Shown: piece after piece, positions 6,149 to 13,290 of the stretch
How the letters are laid out: every line of letters begins with the position of its first letter
How positions within the stretch are numbered: position 1 is the first letter of the stretch
Assembly (NCBI GenBank): GCA_017619255.1
Contig: JAFZSS010000137.1
Span: 1 to 14,321, forward strand
Source of the DNA: Muribaculaceae bacterium
GTDB lineage: Bacteria > Bacteroidota > Bacteroidia > Bacteroidales > Muribaculaceae
DNA: 14,321 bases
Direction of reading: 5' to 3'
Notes under the pieces: generated by a model
The model's input: only the letters and a program-made list of their open reading frames with translations
The model's database searches: none
What the model was told of the DNA's origin: nothing
Program-made: the position numbers and the translations under genes

Positions 6149-6786
6149 TGTGTAGGCTGTCCGAGCAACATTTGGGCGTTGGCCTTGGCGGTGTCTTTGA
6201 TTTGTTGTGGCGTGAGGTGAAGGGCCTGGGCGACGAGGGTTGCCACCTCGTTGATGGGCGTTTGGCTGTCGTCGGTCTCGATGAGCAGGCGGTCGAGCGG
6301 CGTGGCGGCGAGAGCTGCAGGGTTAAAACGCGGCCCGAAGGACAGGAAGCAGCCGCTATCGAGCAAGAGCTGCGCGACGCGTTCATTGCCGCGCATGCCG
6401 TGAATGACGAGTGGGACGCCGGTGAGTCCTGCCTGTCGCCTCACATTGAGCAGCCGTTGGGCGGTCCTCACGCAATGTGCCACCACGGGTTTGCCGATGG
6501 CGTGAGCAAGTTGCAGATGACGGAGAAAAGCGGTAGCCTGGATGTTGATATCACCGCCGCGCAGGGAGTCCATGCCTGTCTCACCGATGGCGAGCACTTG
6601 GGGGTGTGCCGCGCACTGTTCCAGCACGGCCCAGTCGGCAGTGGTGAGCGTGCCGATGTCGTGCCAGGGGTGGAAGCCCACCGAATACCAGCGACCGGGT
6701 TGCGGATCGAACTGCCGCGGGTCCACCGAGATGAGCGCGCCCTGGGCATCTAGGCGGTGAGTATGGATGTCGAGTATCTCCATCAT
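6145..6786 (-). CDS. TatD family metal-dependent hydrolase (putative nuclease)
   Basis: The 213-residue cytoplasmic protein carries the TatD metal site: HTH with His8 and His10, Glu69 in GETGMD, His104 in VVAHC, His129 in VIHG, and Asp172 in ETDD. TatD proteins are TIM-barrel hydrolases with DNase or 3'-5' exonuclease activity in tested members. At 213 residues it is shorter than the usual 255-265, which fits compact Bacteroidetes forms rather than truncation, because every metal ligand is present. The ATG at 6786 overlaps the yidD stop in an ATGA arrangement, so translation is probably coupled; the second ATG at 6783 is an equal alternative. The 3' end overlaps the octamer repeat patch. Confidence 0.9.
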   Translation of the reverse strand: MMEILDIHTHRLDAQGALISVDPRQFDPQPGRWYSVGFHPWHDIGTLTTADWAVLEQCAAHPQVLAIGETGMDSLRGGDINIQATAFLRHLQLAHAIGKPVVAHCVRTAQRLLNVRRQAGLTGVPLVIHGMRGNERVAQLLLDSGCFLSFGPRFNPAALAATPLDRLLIETDDSQTPINEVATLVAQALHLTPQQIKDTAKANAQMLLGQPTH

Positions 6787-7046
6787 GGAACGGGGTCATA
6801 GCCGCTGCCGCCCCACGGGTTGCACCGCAGAATGCGCCAGATGGCAAGCCCCAAGCCCTTGAAGGGGCCGTGCTTGCGTATCGCCTCGATGGCATACTGG
6901 CTGCAGGTGGGCGTAAAGCGACAGGTGGGGGGCTTGAGGGGTGACAGGTATTTCTGGTAGAAGCGGATGGGCAGAATGAGCATGCGTCCGATGAAACTCA
7001 TCACCGCGTGCCACACATACTTGATTCCATCGACAATTTTGCTCAT
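6783..7046 (-). CDS. yidD: Membrane protein insertion efficiency factor YidD
   Basis: The 87-residue protein has the full YidD signature: [15 protein letters not shown] (42-56), with the conserved pair of cysteines, and [14 protein letters not shown] near the C-terminus. YidD is a small, amphipathic, inner-membrane-associated protein that aids YidC-dependent insertion of membrane proteins. It normally sits next to rnpA, as here. The gene starts inside the end of rnpA (ATGA overlap at 7043-7046) and has a strong Shine-Dalgarno (7054-7060). Its stop likewise overlaps tatD. The first 20 residues before [15 protein letters not shown] are a basic/hydrophobic extension. Confidence 0.95.
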   Translation of the reverse strand: MSKIVDGIKYVWHAVMSFIGRMLILPIRFYQKYLSPLKPPTCRFTPTCSQYAIEAIRKHGPFKGLGLAIWRILRCNPWGGSGYDPVP

Positions 7047-7459
7047 TTGGATTCCTCCTTGTTGTCGGGGAGTTGCTGCTCGGCCGCCTCTTGGGCGATG
7101 CGGGTGAGCAGGTGATTCATCTTCTCGCTGATGACGCTGTAGGGCACGGGCGTGCTGTCCAGATAGACAAAGGCGATGTCCACACCGATGCCATGCTGCT
7201 CCAGTGCCGGGAGCAACAACTCGCGGCGGGCGAGGCGGTAGGCCTCGCGGGTGCGGCGGCGCAGGGTGACGCGTCCCACGGCCTTGCGGATGCGCTTCTT
7301 GGGAATGGAGATGAGGAACTGGACGGGGTGTTCCCCGCAGGGGCGCAGGCGATAGGCGGCGCGCAGGGGGAAAGCCATGATCGACTTGCCCTCGTCGAAG
7401 AGCCGCTCGATGGCCGTGCGGCTGGTCAGTTTCTCGTCTTTGCTGAGTTTGTAATCCAT
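7043..7459 (-). CDS. rnpA: Ribonuclease P protein component
   Basis: The 138-residue basic protein starts [24 protein letters not shown], the usual RnpA opening (K-x-E-[KR]-L-x-S). It binds RNase P RNA for tRNA 5' maturation. The central helix reads [19 protein letters not shown], where most RnpA proteins have the RNR motif (AVxRNxxKRxxREAYR). Here the Asn is Val (RVT), while the surrounding Arg residues are kept. The open frame continues upstream to 7585, but ATG 7459 gives the family start and lies just after the terminator at 7479-7509. A weak TAATTTCG (7468-7475) could be a -7 box for a near-leaderless mRNA; this is uncertain. It overlaps yidD by 4 nt. Confidence 0.93.
   Translation of the reverse strand: MDYKLSKDEKLTSRTAIERLFDEGKSIMAFPLRAAYRLRPCGEHPVQFLISIPKKRIRKAVGRVTLRRRTREAYRLARRELLLPALEQHGIGVDIAFVYLDSTPVPYSVISEKMNHLLTRIAQEAAEQQLPDNKEESK
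7054..7060 (-). promoter_or_regulatory. Strong Shine-Dalgarno for yidD inside rnpA
   Basis: Minus-strand AAGGAGG lies 7 nt before ATG 7046, within the last codons of rnpA. Such a complete site is unusual in this window, where other starts have little or none, and suggests independent ribosome loading on yidD in addition to coupling through the ATGA overlap. Confidence 0.65.
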
Positions 7460-7478
7460 TCCGGATGCGAAATTACAT

Positions 7479-7509
7479 AAAAAACGGGGCATGTCCAAGA
7501 CATACCCCG
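7479..7509 (-). terminator. Rho-independent terminator between the HemD-like gene and rnpA
   Basis: Read on the minus strand, CGGGGTATGTC (7509-7499), loop TTG, GACATGCCCCG (7495-7485) forms an 11-bp stem with one G-T pair, followed by six T (7484-7479). It lies 32 nt past the HemD-like stop and ends 19 nt before rnpA, splitting the cluster into two transcription units, or attenuating the second. Confidence 0.85.
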
Positions 7510-7541
7510 AAAAGATCTTCCAAAGAATTAAAAGTGCCTGA

Positions 7542-8447
7542 TTACTTCTTGGCAGCCTTGCGGGTGGCAGGCGCCTTCTTGGCACTGGCGGCCTTGGTCA
7601 CGGTTTTCTTTGCTGCGGGCTTAGCAGCGGCCTTCTTTGGCGCGGCTTTCTTGGCAGCAGGCTTAGCGGCGGCCTTTTTAGCAGCCTTCTTTTCTTCCTT
7701 CTCCTCCTCGGCCTGAGCTTTCTTCAAGTAATGGCCGATAGCGCTGGCCATCGACGGATTCTCGGGCGTGATGGTGACATCGACCGTCAGCCCCACCTTA
7801 GTGGCCTCCTCGAGGGTCGTTGATCCCATGGCGGCGATCACCACATGGCGATCGGCATAGTCGGGGAAGTTGCTGATATAAGACCTGATGCCGGCAGGGG
7901 TGAAGAACACCAGCATGTCATAGTCGAAAGGCTCACCGGGCTTGAAGTTGTTGCTCACGGTGCGGTACATCACGGCCTTGACATATTTCACCTTGTTGTT
8001 GTCGAGGACCACGGCCTTGTCGTTATGGACATCGCTCACAGGCATCAAGTAGGTTTCCTTGTTGTGCTTGGCGATGATGGGAATCAGATCCTCCATCTTT
8101 CCGGACTCGCTATAGAAAATCTTGCGCTTGCGGTACACGACATACTTCTGGAGATAGTGGGCGATGGTCTCGCTTACGCAGAAGTATTTCAATGTGTCGG
8201 GGACATTATAACGCAATTCCTTGCACAAACGGAAGAAATGGTCAATGGCTGTGCGGGCGGTCAGAATAATGGCGCTGTATTCCGGCACATTGATTTTAGA
8301 CTGCCTGAACTCTTTGGATGTTAAGCCCTCGACCTTGATAAAAGGTCTGAAAACAATCTCTACTCCGTATTTCTTCTCCAAGTCAAAATATGGAGATTTG
8401 TCGGAAGTTGGTCTTGGTTGTGAAACCAAAATCTTCTTTACATTCAT
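7542..8447 (-). CDS. Uroporphyrinogen-III synthase-like protein (HemD family) with a histone-H1-like Lys/Ala tail
   Basis: Residues 1-241 match the HemD fold of Bacteroidetes: start KKILVSQPRP, two alternating alpha/beta domains, and segments YSAIILTARTAIDHFF (58-72), YFCVSET (88-94), DMLVFFTPAGIRSY (177-190) and VVIAAMGSTTLEEA (202-215). HemD closes hydroxymethylbilane to uroporphyrinogen III, but catalytic residues are poorly conserved in this family, so activity cannot be read from sequence. Residues 242-301 are a 60-residue tail: first an acidic/Lys stretch, then repeated KKAA, AKPAAKK and KTVTKAASAKK units like histone H1 or mycobacterial HupB tails. The tail is unlike the rest of the protein and probably disordered and nucleic-acid- or polyanion-binding. 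It starts 9 nt after the DUF4271 gene. No other heme genes are nearby. Confidence 0.8.
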   Translation of the reverse strand: MNVKKILVSQPRPTSDKSPYFDLEKKYGVEIVFRPFIKVEGLTSKEFRQSKINVPEYSAIILTARTAIDHFFRLCKELRYNVPDTLKYFCVSETIAHYLQKYVVYRKRKIFYSESGKMEDLIPIIAKHNKETYLMPVSDVHNDKAVVLDNNKVKYVKAVMYRTVSNNFKPGEPFDYDMLVFFTPAGIRSYISNFPDYADRHVVIAAMGSTTLEEATKVGLTVDVTITPENPSMASAIGHYLKKAQAEEEKEEKKAAKKAAAKPAAKKAAPKKAAAKPAAKKTVTKAASAKKAPATRKAAKK

Positions 8448-8456
8448 TAGGTTTTT

Positions 8457-9290
8457 CTATTGTAATATACCACAAATCCAATGCGTTACGCTTGTCAGAA
8501 TGACTAAGGGAACGATTTCGACGGCGCAAATGTACAACAAAAAATAGAGAATCGATGACAAATTGCCATAAAAAATTCTAAAACCCTTATAGATAAAGAT
8601 AAGTCTCGCCGAAAAGTATAGTGCCGCCGCGATGCCCAAAAGCATTTTGCCATGGGTCGGATAGAGCATCAGCAGAATGAGCACAGGCAAGAGCAACAGG
8701 CCCAGCAGCGACTGCGATGATTTGAAGCCGTCGATCCATAGTTTGGAGCCCGTCTGGTCGCTGAAGGTGTAGCCAATGACCTTGTATACGAGCCACTGCA
8801 CGAGGTAAAAGCCCACCGCAATGCCACTGAACGCAGCGATGTGTGTGAACACATGATTTTGCAGCGACGGCGCAAAGGCGGGCCACAGCAGCTGCACGGC
8901 AAAGTAAACGATAATGCCCTCGATGATGCATGTGTTGGCAATCAATGCCGCCAGGATGCTGGTCTCGTTGACGGTATGGTCCTCAAACAGGTTCTCGCGA
9001 CGCCGAGTCGAGAACATGTAATGGAAGAAATTCTCGATGTATTTGTAGCCCGTGTGGTAACACAGCGCCACCGCCAGCAGACCCATCAGCAGCAGTCCCA
9101 TTGACGGCGTGTCGTGAAGCGGTGAGCGGGCAAACGGTTGGGCTTCGCTCGTGGCCGGGACTTCCATCACGGGTCGTGCGGTGATGCTGTCCGATGCCAT
9201 ATCGCTTTTCACGCTATCGGTTTGCAGCGACGCAAGACTCTGCGACTCTACAACCTGGATGGTGTCGGCTGGATGGGTGTTGATGGGCAT
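8457..9290 (-). CDS. DUF4271 family integral membrane protein
   Basis: The 277-residue protein has a soluble, Ser/Thr/Pro-rich N-terminal 60 residues and about six membrane helices (near 64-80, 112-137, 148-172, 194-210, 217-235, 247-270). The final segment FLLYICAVEIVPLVIL is the hallmark of DUF4271, a Bacteroidetes family of unknown function. From memory, these genes commonly neighbour hemD-like and rnpA/yidD genes, as here. It lies 8 nt after the LOG gene and 9 nt before the HemD-like gene, so the three should form one mRNA. No enzyme motif is visible. Confidence 0.85.
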   Translation of the reverse strand: MPINTHPADTIQVVESQSLASLQTDSVKSDMASDSITARPVMEVPATSEAQPFARSPLHDTPSMGLLLMGLLAVALCYHTGYKYIENFFHYMFSTRRRENLFEDHTVNETSILAALIANTCIIEGIIVYFAVQLLWPAFAPSLQNHVFTHIAAFSGIAVGFYLVQWLVYKVIGYTFSDQTGSKLWIDGFKSSQSLLGLLLLPVLILLMLYPTHGKMLLGIAAALYFSARLIFIYKGFRIFYGNLSSILYFLLYICAVEIVPLVILTSVTHWICGILQ

Positions 9291-9298
9291 GGCAGAGT

Positions 9299-9868
9299 TC
9301 AGTATTTGGATTCAAATTCCATGGGGCGCTTATTGTCCAGCAAGGCGATAGCGTCGGCGGGCGTGGCGGCCACCTGCCATAATTGGGCATGTGACGGCTT
9401 CATGAAGCCCTCGTCGATGGCGTGCTGCAGCATATCAAGCAAGGCATCGTAGTAGCCCAGCGAGTTCAGGATGATGACGGGCACCTTGACCAGCCCCAGC
9501 TGGCGCCAAGTGAGTGTCTCGAGCAGTTCCTCCAAAGTGCCCACACCACCGGGCAAGGCGATGACAGCATCGGCCATCTCGCTCATCATCTGTTTGCGCT
9601 GATGCATGTCGGCAGTGATGATGACATTCTCCAAGCGGTCATAACACCAGCCGTTATCGACCATGAACTTGGGGATGACGCCCGTCACCTCGCCACCGGC
9701 GTCGAGTGTGCCGTCGGTCACGGCGCCCATCAGCCCCACGGCACCGCCGCCGTTGACGCAGCGCCATCCGCCTTGAGCCAGCAGGCGGCCCAATTCATGT
9801 GCTGCATCCAGGTAGCGCGCGTCGATGTTGGCGCTGGAAGCACAAAACACACAGACATTTCCTTTCAT
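9299..9868 (-). CDS. LOG family protein (cytokinin riboside 5'-monophosphate phosphoribohydrolase type)
   Basis: The 189-residue protein has both LOG signatures: GGGAVGLMG (40-48) and PGGVGTLEE (106-114), plus Arg91/Lys92 in MHQRKQMM. The family hydrolyses nucleoside 5'-monophosphates, or N6-modified forms, to free base and ribose 5-phosphate; the bacterial role is often unclear. A TAnnTTTG box (9886-9893) ends only 6 nt before ATG 9880, so transcription should start about there. I therefore place the start at ATG 9868 (MKGNVCVFCASS), which also matches the family's usual N-terminus; ATG 9880 would add MKRK. It is the first gene of the LOG-DUF4271-HemD unit. Confidence 0.9.
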   Translation of the reverse strand: MKGNVCVFCASSANIDARYLDAAHELGRLLAQGGWRCVNGGGAVGLMGAVTDGTLDAGGEVTGVIPKFMVDNGWCYDRLENVIITADMHQRKQMMSEMADAVIALPGGVGTLEELLETLTWRQLGLVKVPVIILNSLGYYDALLDMLQHAIDEGFMKPSHAQLWQVAATPADAIALLDNKRPMEFESKY

Positions 9869-9885
9869 CTTTCGTTTCATGGGTG

Positions 9886-9893
9886 CAAAGGTA
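9886..9893 (-). promoter_or_regulatory. -7 box (TACCTTTG) for the LOG-DUF4271-HemD operon
   Basis: Exact TAnnTTTG match on the minus strand. A TTGAC-like element lies 23 nt upstream (about 9915-9919), inside the gap after the GH89 stop. This spacing is a little long, so the -33 is uncertain. Confidence 0.55.
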
Positions 9894-9923
9894 ATAAATT
9901 AGGCTTTAGATGATGTCAACAAT

Positions 9924-12146
9924 TCAGTCCTTTAATTGTTGAGAGACCCAGGATTCGAGTTCTTGACGGTATTTCTCGCGGAGTTGGCGGCAATGGGTGA
10001 GGACATCTATGTTGATGGGGCTGCTGGCCTCATACTCGGTTGATGCGACCCACTTCTGCTGGAACTTGTTGACGGCGGCGTTGCAGTCTTCCTTGTCGAA
10101 ATCATGACGGTTAAGGAGGGCTACCGTAGCTTTTCTCATGTAGATTTCCCAACGCTTGGCATAGTAGTCCCACATCAGGCCGCTCCAGTTGCGGCAGGCA
10201 TAGTCGTTGAGACTGCCGCCCCAGGTGGTGATCAGACTGCGAGCATTCATCTCATAGTAGTTCTTGAGGTTAGCGCTGTTGCCCATGTCGCGGGCCTGTT
10301 GTAGCCAACCGGCAAGCGTTGCCTGGGGGTGATGGCTGTTGATGTCGTCGATGTCGGACAAAAGTTCATACATCACATTGCTGTGGGCATAAAACGCATC
10401 TTGATTCCGCTCCAGGAATGCTTTGTCCAACGCTTGTTTCTCGACGAGGAACAGGTCGCCCAGCAGTTGCCGTCCCACCCACACGAGGTCGATGGTCATG
10501 GCATCGGTGGTGACTTGGTCCTGAGCAAGCAAGGCGTCCCACACGGCGAGCAGTTGGCGCGGCTCATATTTGACTGCACGGCTCTCCTTGCCCATGACGG
10601 GATAGGAGCATGTCAGCGGTGCGGCAAAATTGCCGGGAGTGATATCGAGCACATTGTCATAGAGCAGTTGCCATGCCTCGCGGGCGTGTTTGTTTTCACG
10701 GCCCGCATGGCGGTCGGCGAGTTCGCTGATGACCTGTGCGTCGCTCTTGCCGTAGTCCCATGCCTTCTCCAGGATGTACTCATAGGGGAACTGTTGCAGG
10801 TCGAGTCCCTCGAGCGTGGAGCCGATGCCCACGAGGTTGTCGCCGCATTCCTGCAGCGCTCGCTCGATGCGCTCGCCGGCTTCCTTGACGCGGCCCTGTA
10901 CATTGGTGTTGCCGCCAAAGTTGCCCAGGTAGCACCAGATGAAGGGCTGTCCGTAGAAGCCCTTGTGCTCACGCCACATCTCCTTGTACTCGCAGTAATA
11001 GTCGAGCATGGTCATCTTGCCCTGGGGCACACCCGTGAGCATGGCGCGGGTGCGCTCGGGGGTGTAGTCCTTGCGCTGGTAGTAGAGGAACCATGCCATC
11101 TGCAGCCACTCGGCCTCGGGGTCAACGGCGGTTAGGCTTTCGTAGATGTGCTTGGTCACCTTGTTCAGGTAGTCGGGCTCAAAGCTGGGTGGATCCACCT
11201 CGTTAAACGGGTCGATGCCATAGATGTGGTCGGTGCCGAACAGACGCGTCTGCTCATCAAGGAACATGCGCTGAATGCGGCTGTAGAGCGGATCCTCGCT
11301 GTTGAGGAAGAAGGTGCGGTACTGGTCGTCAAAGCCGGCCCAACTGCCTAATGCCTGGATGTCGGCATCAGGGAAGAGTTCTCTCAAGGCTCCGGGTACA
11401 TGGCCTGCAAAAGCCGGCAATACGGGCCGCATGTTCAATGCGCGCTCACGCTCAACGATGCGTTGTTGCAGCGTGGTCTGGTTGTCGAGCCACTCCTTGG
11501 GCAACGGTCCGCACCAGCCGTCGATATTGGCCATGCGGTGCCACGGCAGGTAGGCCGGTCCCGTGAAGTAGGACCTCACCTGCTTGTCATTCATGCCCAA
11601 CTTGGTCCACACATTGTACCACACCGCCTCCTGGCCCGTGATGGCCAGCGGCAGGTTCACGCCGTTGAGCGCCATCCAATCGATGAAGCGTTCCCAGTCA
11701 TGCCACTGCCAGAAGGGCATGGTGTAACCCCAGGTGCAGTAGTTGAGGAAGAAGCGTTGCGGCACGCGTGCCGTCACCCGTTCGGTTGCAGGCACCTCGG
11801 GAAGCACCTTGGGCAGTTCCACCGCCACATCGGCGTACCATGACACCGTTGTTTTGCAATAGCGGTTCAGGTAGCGGTTCAAGCCCACCGCCATCGACCC
11901 GGCGTTGTTGCCGCCGATGATGACCTTGCCGCCCTCGCTCGCGAGGGTGAACACATCCTTTCCGTTGTCACTCTCAATCTTGCGGAACACTATTTTTTCA
12001 GGCAATCGTGCCGACAGGCGGGCTGCCAGCGCCCTGGCTTGTTCCACATCATTGACTTGGGTTGCGCGCGCATAATCTGCAGCCATGGCGGCTATCGCCG
12101 TCATCAGCGCTATGGTCAAAATGAAGAGTCGTCTCATCATAATCAT
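9924..12146 (-). CDS. Secreted alpha-N-acetylglucosaminidase, GH89 (NAGLU family)
   Basis: The 740-residue protein has a signal peptide ending AAMAA (about residue 23). It then shows the three NAGLU domains: a small N-terminal alpha/beta domain (about 25-115), a TIM-barrel catalytic domain (about 125-460) and a helical C-terminal domain (about 465-735). Family-diagnostic segments include NYCTWGYTMPFWQWHDWERF (135-154), DWMALNGVNLPLAITGQEAV (156-175) and FNEVDPPSFEP (314-324). Glu316 in FNEV and Glu446 in TLEG correspond to the two catalytic glutamates of human NAGLU. GH89 enzymes release terminal alpha-linked GlcNAc from heparan sulfate or alpha-GlcNAc-capped gastric mucin, so a role in host glycan use is likely. 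There is no SusC/SusD or other glycosidase adjacent, so it is an orphan rather than part of a visible polysaccharide utilisation locus. ATGs at 12140 and 12137 are alternative starts. Confidence 0.95.
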   Translation of the reverse strand: MIMMRRLFILTIALMTAIAAMAADYARATQVNDVEQARALAARLSARLPEKIVFRKIESDNGKDVFTLASEGGKVIIGGNNAGSMAVGLNRYLNRYCKTTVSWYADVAVELPKVLPEVPATERVTARVPQRFFLNYCTWGYTMPFWQWHDWERFIDWMALNGVNLPLAITGQEAVWYNVWTKLGMNDKQVRSYFTGPAYLPWHRMANIDGWCGPLPKEWLDNQTTLQQRIVERERALNMRPVLPAFAGHVPGALRELFPDADIQALGSWAGFDDQYRTFFLNSEDPLYSRIQRMFLDEQTRLFGTDHIYGIDPFNEVDPPSFEPDYLNKVTKHIYESLTAVDPEAEWLQMAWFLYYQRKDYTPERTRAMLTGVPQGKMTMLDYYCEYKEMWREHKGFYGQPFIWCYLGNFGGNTNVQGRVKEAGERIERALQECGDNLVGIGSTLEGLDLQQFPYEYILEKAWDYGKSDAQVISELADRHAGRENKHAREAWQLLYDNVLDITPGNFAAPLTCSYPVMGKESRAVKYEPRQLLAVWDALLAQDQVTTDAMTIDLVWVGRQLLGDLFLVEKQALDKAFLERNQDAFYAHSNVMYELLSDIDDINSHHPQATLAGWLQQARDMGNSANLKNYYEMNARSLITTWGGSLNDYACRNWSGLMWDYYAKRWEIYMRKATVALLNRHDFDKEDCNAAVNKFQQKWVASTEYEASSPINIDVLTHCRQLREKYRQELESWVSQQLKD

Positions 12147-12174
12147 TAGTTTTCATTCATTGCAGTTAAAGACG

Positions 12175-12206
12175 CAAAGATAGTGCAAGGGGAGAAAAGT
12201 GCCAAA
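12175..12206 (-). promoter_or_regulatory. Promoter (-33 TTTG, -7 TATCTTTG) for the GH89 gene
   Basis: On the minus strand TTTG (12206-12203), a 20-nt spacer, then TATCTTTG (12182-12175): a perfect consensus pair. Transcription would start near 12168, about 22 nt before ATG 12146. Confidence 0.8.
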
Positions 12207-12275
12207 TAATTAAGTTTTTTCATTCCCGAACTACTCTGGATAGCCGGGTTCTATCGTGATTATTCCTAATCAATG

Positions 12276-12307
12276 TCTGTTAGGGATGATTTTTTTTAGT
12301 AATTTTG
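12276..12307 (+). promoter_or_regulatory. Promoter (-33 TCTG, -7 TAATTTTG) for the phospholipase gene
   Basis: TAATTTTG at 12300-12307 matches TAnnTTTG. TCTG (12276-12279) lies 20 nt upstream as a one-mismatch -33 box. It is divergent from the GH89 promoter, with about 70 nt between the two -33 elements. Confidence 0.65.
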
Positions 12308-12332
12308 TGGCAAGAGAAACAAAAGAAAGCAA

Positions 12333-13187
12333 ATGAAGATGAATATTTGGCGTTCTATAGCTTGTATAATGGCGATGTTGGCTGGGATGCTCATTCCCGT
12401 GGCCGGACAGATCGTTTCGGAAGAGAGAAGCGAAAAACAAGTTGCCGACAGCATCCGTGCCGAGTTGGACAGCCGTCCTTACTTCAGTCTTTACAAGGAT
12501 ACTTATTTTGTCGGGGGCACTGTGTTAGGCGGCAAGCCCGACGGCTACAACAGCGATGTGAAGTTCCAGATCAGTTTTCAGCAGCGCCTCACCAAGAGTA
12601 CGCTGCCATGGAATACCTATCTATACTTGTTCTATACGCAAAAGGCGATCTGGCATGTCTTCAGGAATTCGCTGCCTTTCTACGACCTGAACTTCAATCC
12701 GGGTATCGGCCTTTCCAAGTATGTCATCATGAAAAACCGCCTGGTGGGTAAATTCACTTTGATGGCTGAGCACGAGTCCAATGGCCGTGACGGTACCGCG
12801 TCGCGCAGCTGGAACAAGGTGTCGATTGCGGGCGAGGCCTACATCTCGCCTTATCTCATGGCTCATGCCAAGTACTGGATTCCTATCGTTGACGGAAAGT
12901 ATAACCGCGATATTCTGCGCTATATGGGCCTCTATCAAGCCGGTTTCCAGGCCAAGAGCCTTGATGATAAGTGGGTGCTCGACATGACGCTTGTCAAGCG
13001 TAAGGGATGGGACCTGAATTTCAACACCATTGTTCAGTTGGGTTATCGCATCAACCACAACTCCAATCAGTTCATCATGCTTCAGTATTATAATGGCTTT
13101 GGCGAACACATGCTGGACTACAACCAGTATCACTCCAGAATCCGCATCGGCCTGCTCATCAGGCCACGGTTCTTCAGCGACTTCTAA
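12333..13187 (+). CDS. pldA: Outer-membrane phospholipase A (OMPLA / phospholipase A1)
   Basis: The 284-residue protein has a signal peptide (about residues 1-25, ending VAGQ) and a beta-barrel body. The OMPLA active site is intact: EHESNGRDGTASRSWNK, where His147, Ser149 and Asn161 have exactly the spacing of E. coli OMPLA His142/Ser144/Asn156. Arg152 and Ser157 match the calcium ligands Arg147/Ser152. Barrel strands such as LPWNTYLYLFYTQKAIW (91-107) and MLQYYNGFGEHMLDYNQYHS also follow the family, and the protein ends in a strand closing on Phe. OMPLA hydrolyses phospholipids that have reached the outer leaflet, acting as a calcium-dependent dimer. Length is close to the E. coli enzyme. 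ATG 12333 is used; ATG 12339 is possible. Confidence 0.93.
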   Translation: MKMNIWRSIACIMAMLAGMLIPVAGQIVSEERSEKQVADSIRAELDSRPYFSLYKDTYFVGGTVLGGKPDGYNSDVKFQISFQQRLTKSTLPWNTYLYLFYTQKAIWHVFRNSLPFYDLNFNPGIGLSKYVIMKNRLVGKFTLMAEHESNGRDGTASRSWNKVSIAGEAYISPYLMAHAKYWIPIVDGKYNRDILRYMGLYQAGFQAKSLDDKWVLDMTLVKRKGWDLNFNTIVQLGYRINHNSNQFIMLQYYNGFGEHMLDYNQYHSRIRIGLLIRPRFFSDF

Positions 13188-13254
13188 AAGAACCCCAGCG
13201 CGATGGTCGTCAACACATTTTTCGTTTTTTGGCGGCTTCTATAAAAATTATTAC

Positions 13255-13262
13255 TATCTTTG
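13255..13262 (+). promoter_or_regulatory. -7 box (TATCTTTG) for the GYF_2-CD225 / DUF2752 pair
   Basis: Exact TAnnTTTG match, 28 nt before ATG 13291. The nearest TTTG (13228-13231) lies 23 nt upstream, slightly beyond usual spacing. The box is identical to that of the GH89 gene. Confidence 0.65.
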
Positions 13263-13290
13263 CGACATAGAGATATAAACGACAAGAGAT

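Noticed and set aside
7073-7480. 135-codon plus-strand frame opposite rnpA
   Set aside because: Antisense shadow of the Arg/Ala-rich rnpA coding sequence.
7460-7585. Upstream extension of rnpA into the HemD 3' end
   Set aside because: It crosses the terminator hairpin and lacks RnpA similarity; the family start [10 protein letters not shown] is at 7459.
7560-7710. Repetitive GC-rich DNA considered as an intergenic repeat or CRISPR-like array
   Set aside because: The repetition is explained by Lys/Ala/Pro codons of the HemD-like tail; there are no regular spacers.
10329-11135. 268-codon plus-strand open frame
   Set aside because: It lies wholly opposite the GH89 catalytic domain, whose residues are unmistakable; composition (Val/Leu/His-rich) is typical of an antisense frame.
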